Part shown: positions 63,182-64,000 of the stretch, piece after piece
Position numbering within the stretch: the first letter of the stretch is position 1
Layout: each line of letters opens with the position of its first letter
Translations under genes and position numbers: made by a program
Assembly: GCF_026168515.1 (NCBI RefSeq)
Contig: NZ_CP093443.1
Span: forward strand, 1,798,001 to 1,862,000
Length of the DNA: 64,000 bases
Reading direction: 5' to 3'
Source: Brevibacterium spongiae
GTDB taxonomy: Bacteria > Actinomycetota > Actinomycetes > Actinomycetales > Brevibacteriaceae
Notes under the pieces: model-generated
Database searches by the model: none
Seen by the model: the letters and a program-made list of their open reading frames with translations, nothing else
Told to the model about the DNA's origin: nothing

Positions 63182-64000
63182 ATGGGAGCCCAGCAGAGGG
63201 TCTTCAAACAGAAGATCCGCTCGACTCAGTCCTTGAGGAAGATCTTCAAGGCGATGGAGCTCATCGCTGCTTCGCGGATTCAGAAGGCAATTGCCCGTTC
63301 GCAGGCCGCCAGCCCGTACGCGAACGCCCTCACCCGGGCCGTTTCGGCGGTGGCCAGCGAGTCGAACGTCGATCATGTGCTCACCACCGAGTCGGACAAC
63401 GTCAAACGGGCCGCAGTGCTCGTGATGGGTCCGGACCGCGGGTTCGCCGGTGCCTACTCGGCTAACCTGTTGCGTGAGGCCGAGGAACTCGTTCGCCTTC
63501 TCCAAGGCGAAGGTAAGCATGTGGAGCTCTTCACGGTCGGAGGCAAGGCCAAGAACTACTACACCTTCCGCGATCGCAAGATCGAGAAGTCTTGGACAGG
63601 AATCTCCGAGAATCCGACGGCTGAGGTCGCACGCGAGATCGGCGAAGCTCTGTTGGAGAACTTCGATCCGGAGTCCGAGGACTCGGGTGTCGATGAGATC
63701 TACATCGTGTTCACGAAGTTCGTCTCCAGCGTCACACATGATCCGGAGTACCGGAGACTGCTGCCGCTGGAGGTCGTCGACGCCGATGAGGCGACGACGG
63801 GCGGACAGTCCGCAGGTTCGACCGACGCGCCCGCGTTCCCTCTCTATGAGTTCGAACCGAGCGCAGAGGCCGTCCTCGACGCACTGCTGCCGCGGTACAT
63901 CGATTCGCGCATCCTGTCGGCCCTGCTGAGCGCTTCGGCCTCGGAACAGGCATCACGTCAGGCAGCGATGAAGACGGCCACAGACAACGCGGATGATCTC
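63182..64000 (+). CDS. atpG: ATP synthase F1 subunit gamma (3' end missing)
   Basis: The first 273 codons of the rotor shaft subunit; the frame is open at the window edge. The N-terminus KIRSTQSLRKIFKAMELIAA is typical. GGAAG precedes ATG 63182. An insert near residues 200-220 (EATTGGQSAGSTDAPAF) is somewhat long. Confidence 0.96.
   Translation, partial: MGAQQRVFKQKIRSTQSLRKIFKAMELIAASRIQKAIARSQAASPYANALTRAVSAVASESNVDHVLTTESDNVKRAAVLVMGPDRGFAGAYSANLLREAEELVRLLQGEGKHVELFTVGGKAKNYYTFRDRKIEKSWTGISENPTAEVAREIGEALLENFDPESEDSGVDEIYIVFTKFVSSVTHDPEYRRLLPLEVVDADEATTGGQSAGSTDAPAFPLYEFEPSAEAVLDALLPRYIDSRILSALLSASASEQASRQAAMKTATDNADDL

Overview
The window looks like a chromosomal segment of a high-GC Gram-positive bacterium (Actinomycetota). 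Gene content and order suggest Micrococcales, probably Brevibacterium or a close relative. The evidence is the AdnAB pair, UvrD2, a Kgd-type 2-oxoglutarate enzyme, SigR/RsrA, ribosomal protein bL37, UPF0182, a Rho with a long Arg/Asn/Gly-rich insert, frequent GTG starts and apparently leaderless genes. No prophage, IS element, CRISPR array or rRNA operon was seen. This is core chromosome, with only small intergenic oddities.

Layout. 1-4263: partial acyltransferase, RhlE-type RNA helicase, ferritin-like protein, DUF3107 protein and TetR regulator. 4417-15385: DNA repair block with adnA-adnB, a kinase-fold protein, a NudC-like Nudix enzyme and uvrD2. 15362-23727: ThiF-like protein, a spacer with DnaA-box-like sites, YgjP-type metallopeptidase, Nudix hydrolase, DUF2342 metalloprotease-like protein, PDZ/Lon-type YlbL and the large membrane protein UPF0182. 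Much of 1-23.7 kb keeps the order known from mycobacteria. 24186-24259: initiator tRNA. 24421-24969: YceI under a promoter carrying a near-perfect inverted repeat. 25266-30237 (minus): doxX-aroA-rsgA-hisN-aminotransferase, divergent from sigR-rsrA (30384-31306), which has a SigR-type promoter. 31390-31464: tiny bL37 gene. 31581-35920 (minus): kgd and a degenerate SGNH protein. 36023-40001: guaB1 and two CNNM/CorC-type membrane proteins, with a possible structured RNA between them. 40473-41522: VanY-type peptidase, then tRNA-Arg(CCG). 41833-46400: FtsX/MacB-like ABC exporter and a CynX-type MFS transporter.

46513-64000 is a long run of housekeeping genes on the plus strand: an ArgS-like protein lacking the catalytic core, lysA-hom-thrC-thrB (lysine and threonine synthesis from aspartate), rho, prfA-prmC (translation termination), a TsaC/Sua5-type gene, wecA-like, an AtpI-like protein and the ATP synthase operon atpBEFHA with atpG cut by the window end.

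The observations I rate highest are the core-less ArgS in the usual argS position, the possible three-way-junction RNA before the CNNM pair, a short Leu-rich reading frame running into a terminator-like hairpin in the rho leader, the YceI operator, and the envelope proteolysis neighbourhood around UPF0182. All functional statements rest on reading the sequence and on family knowledge; no searches were run.
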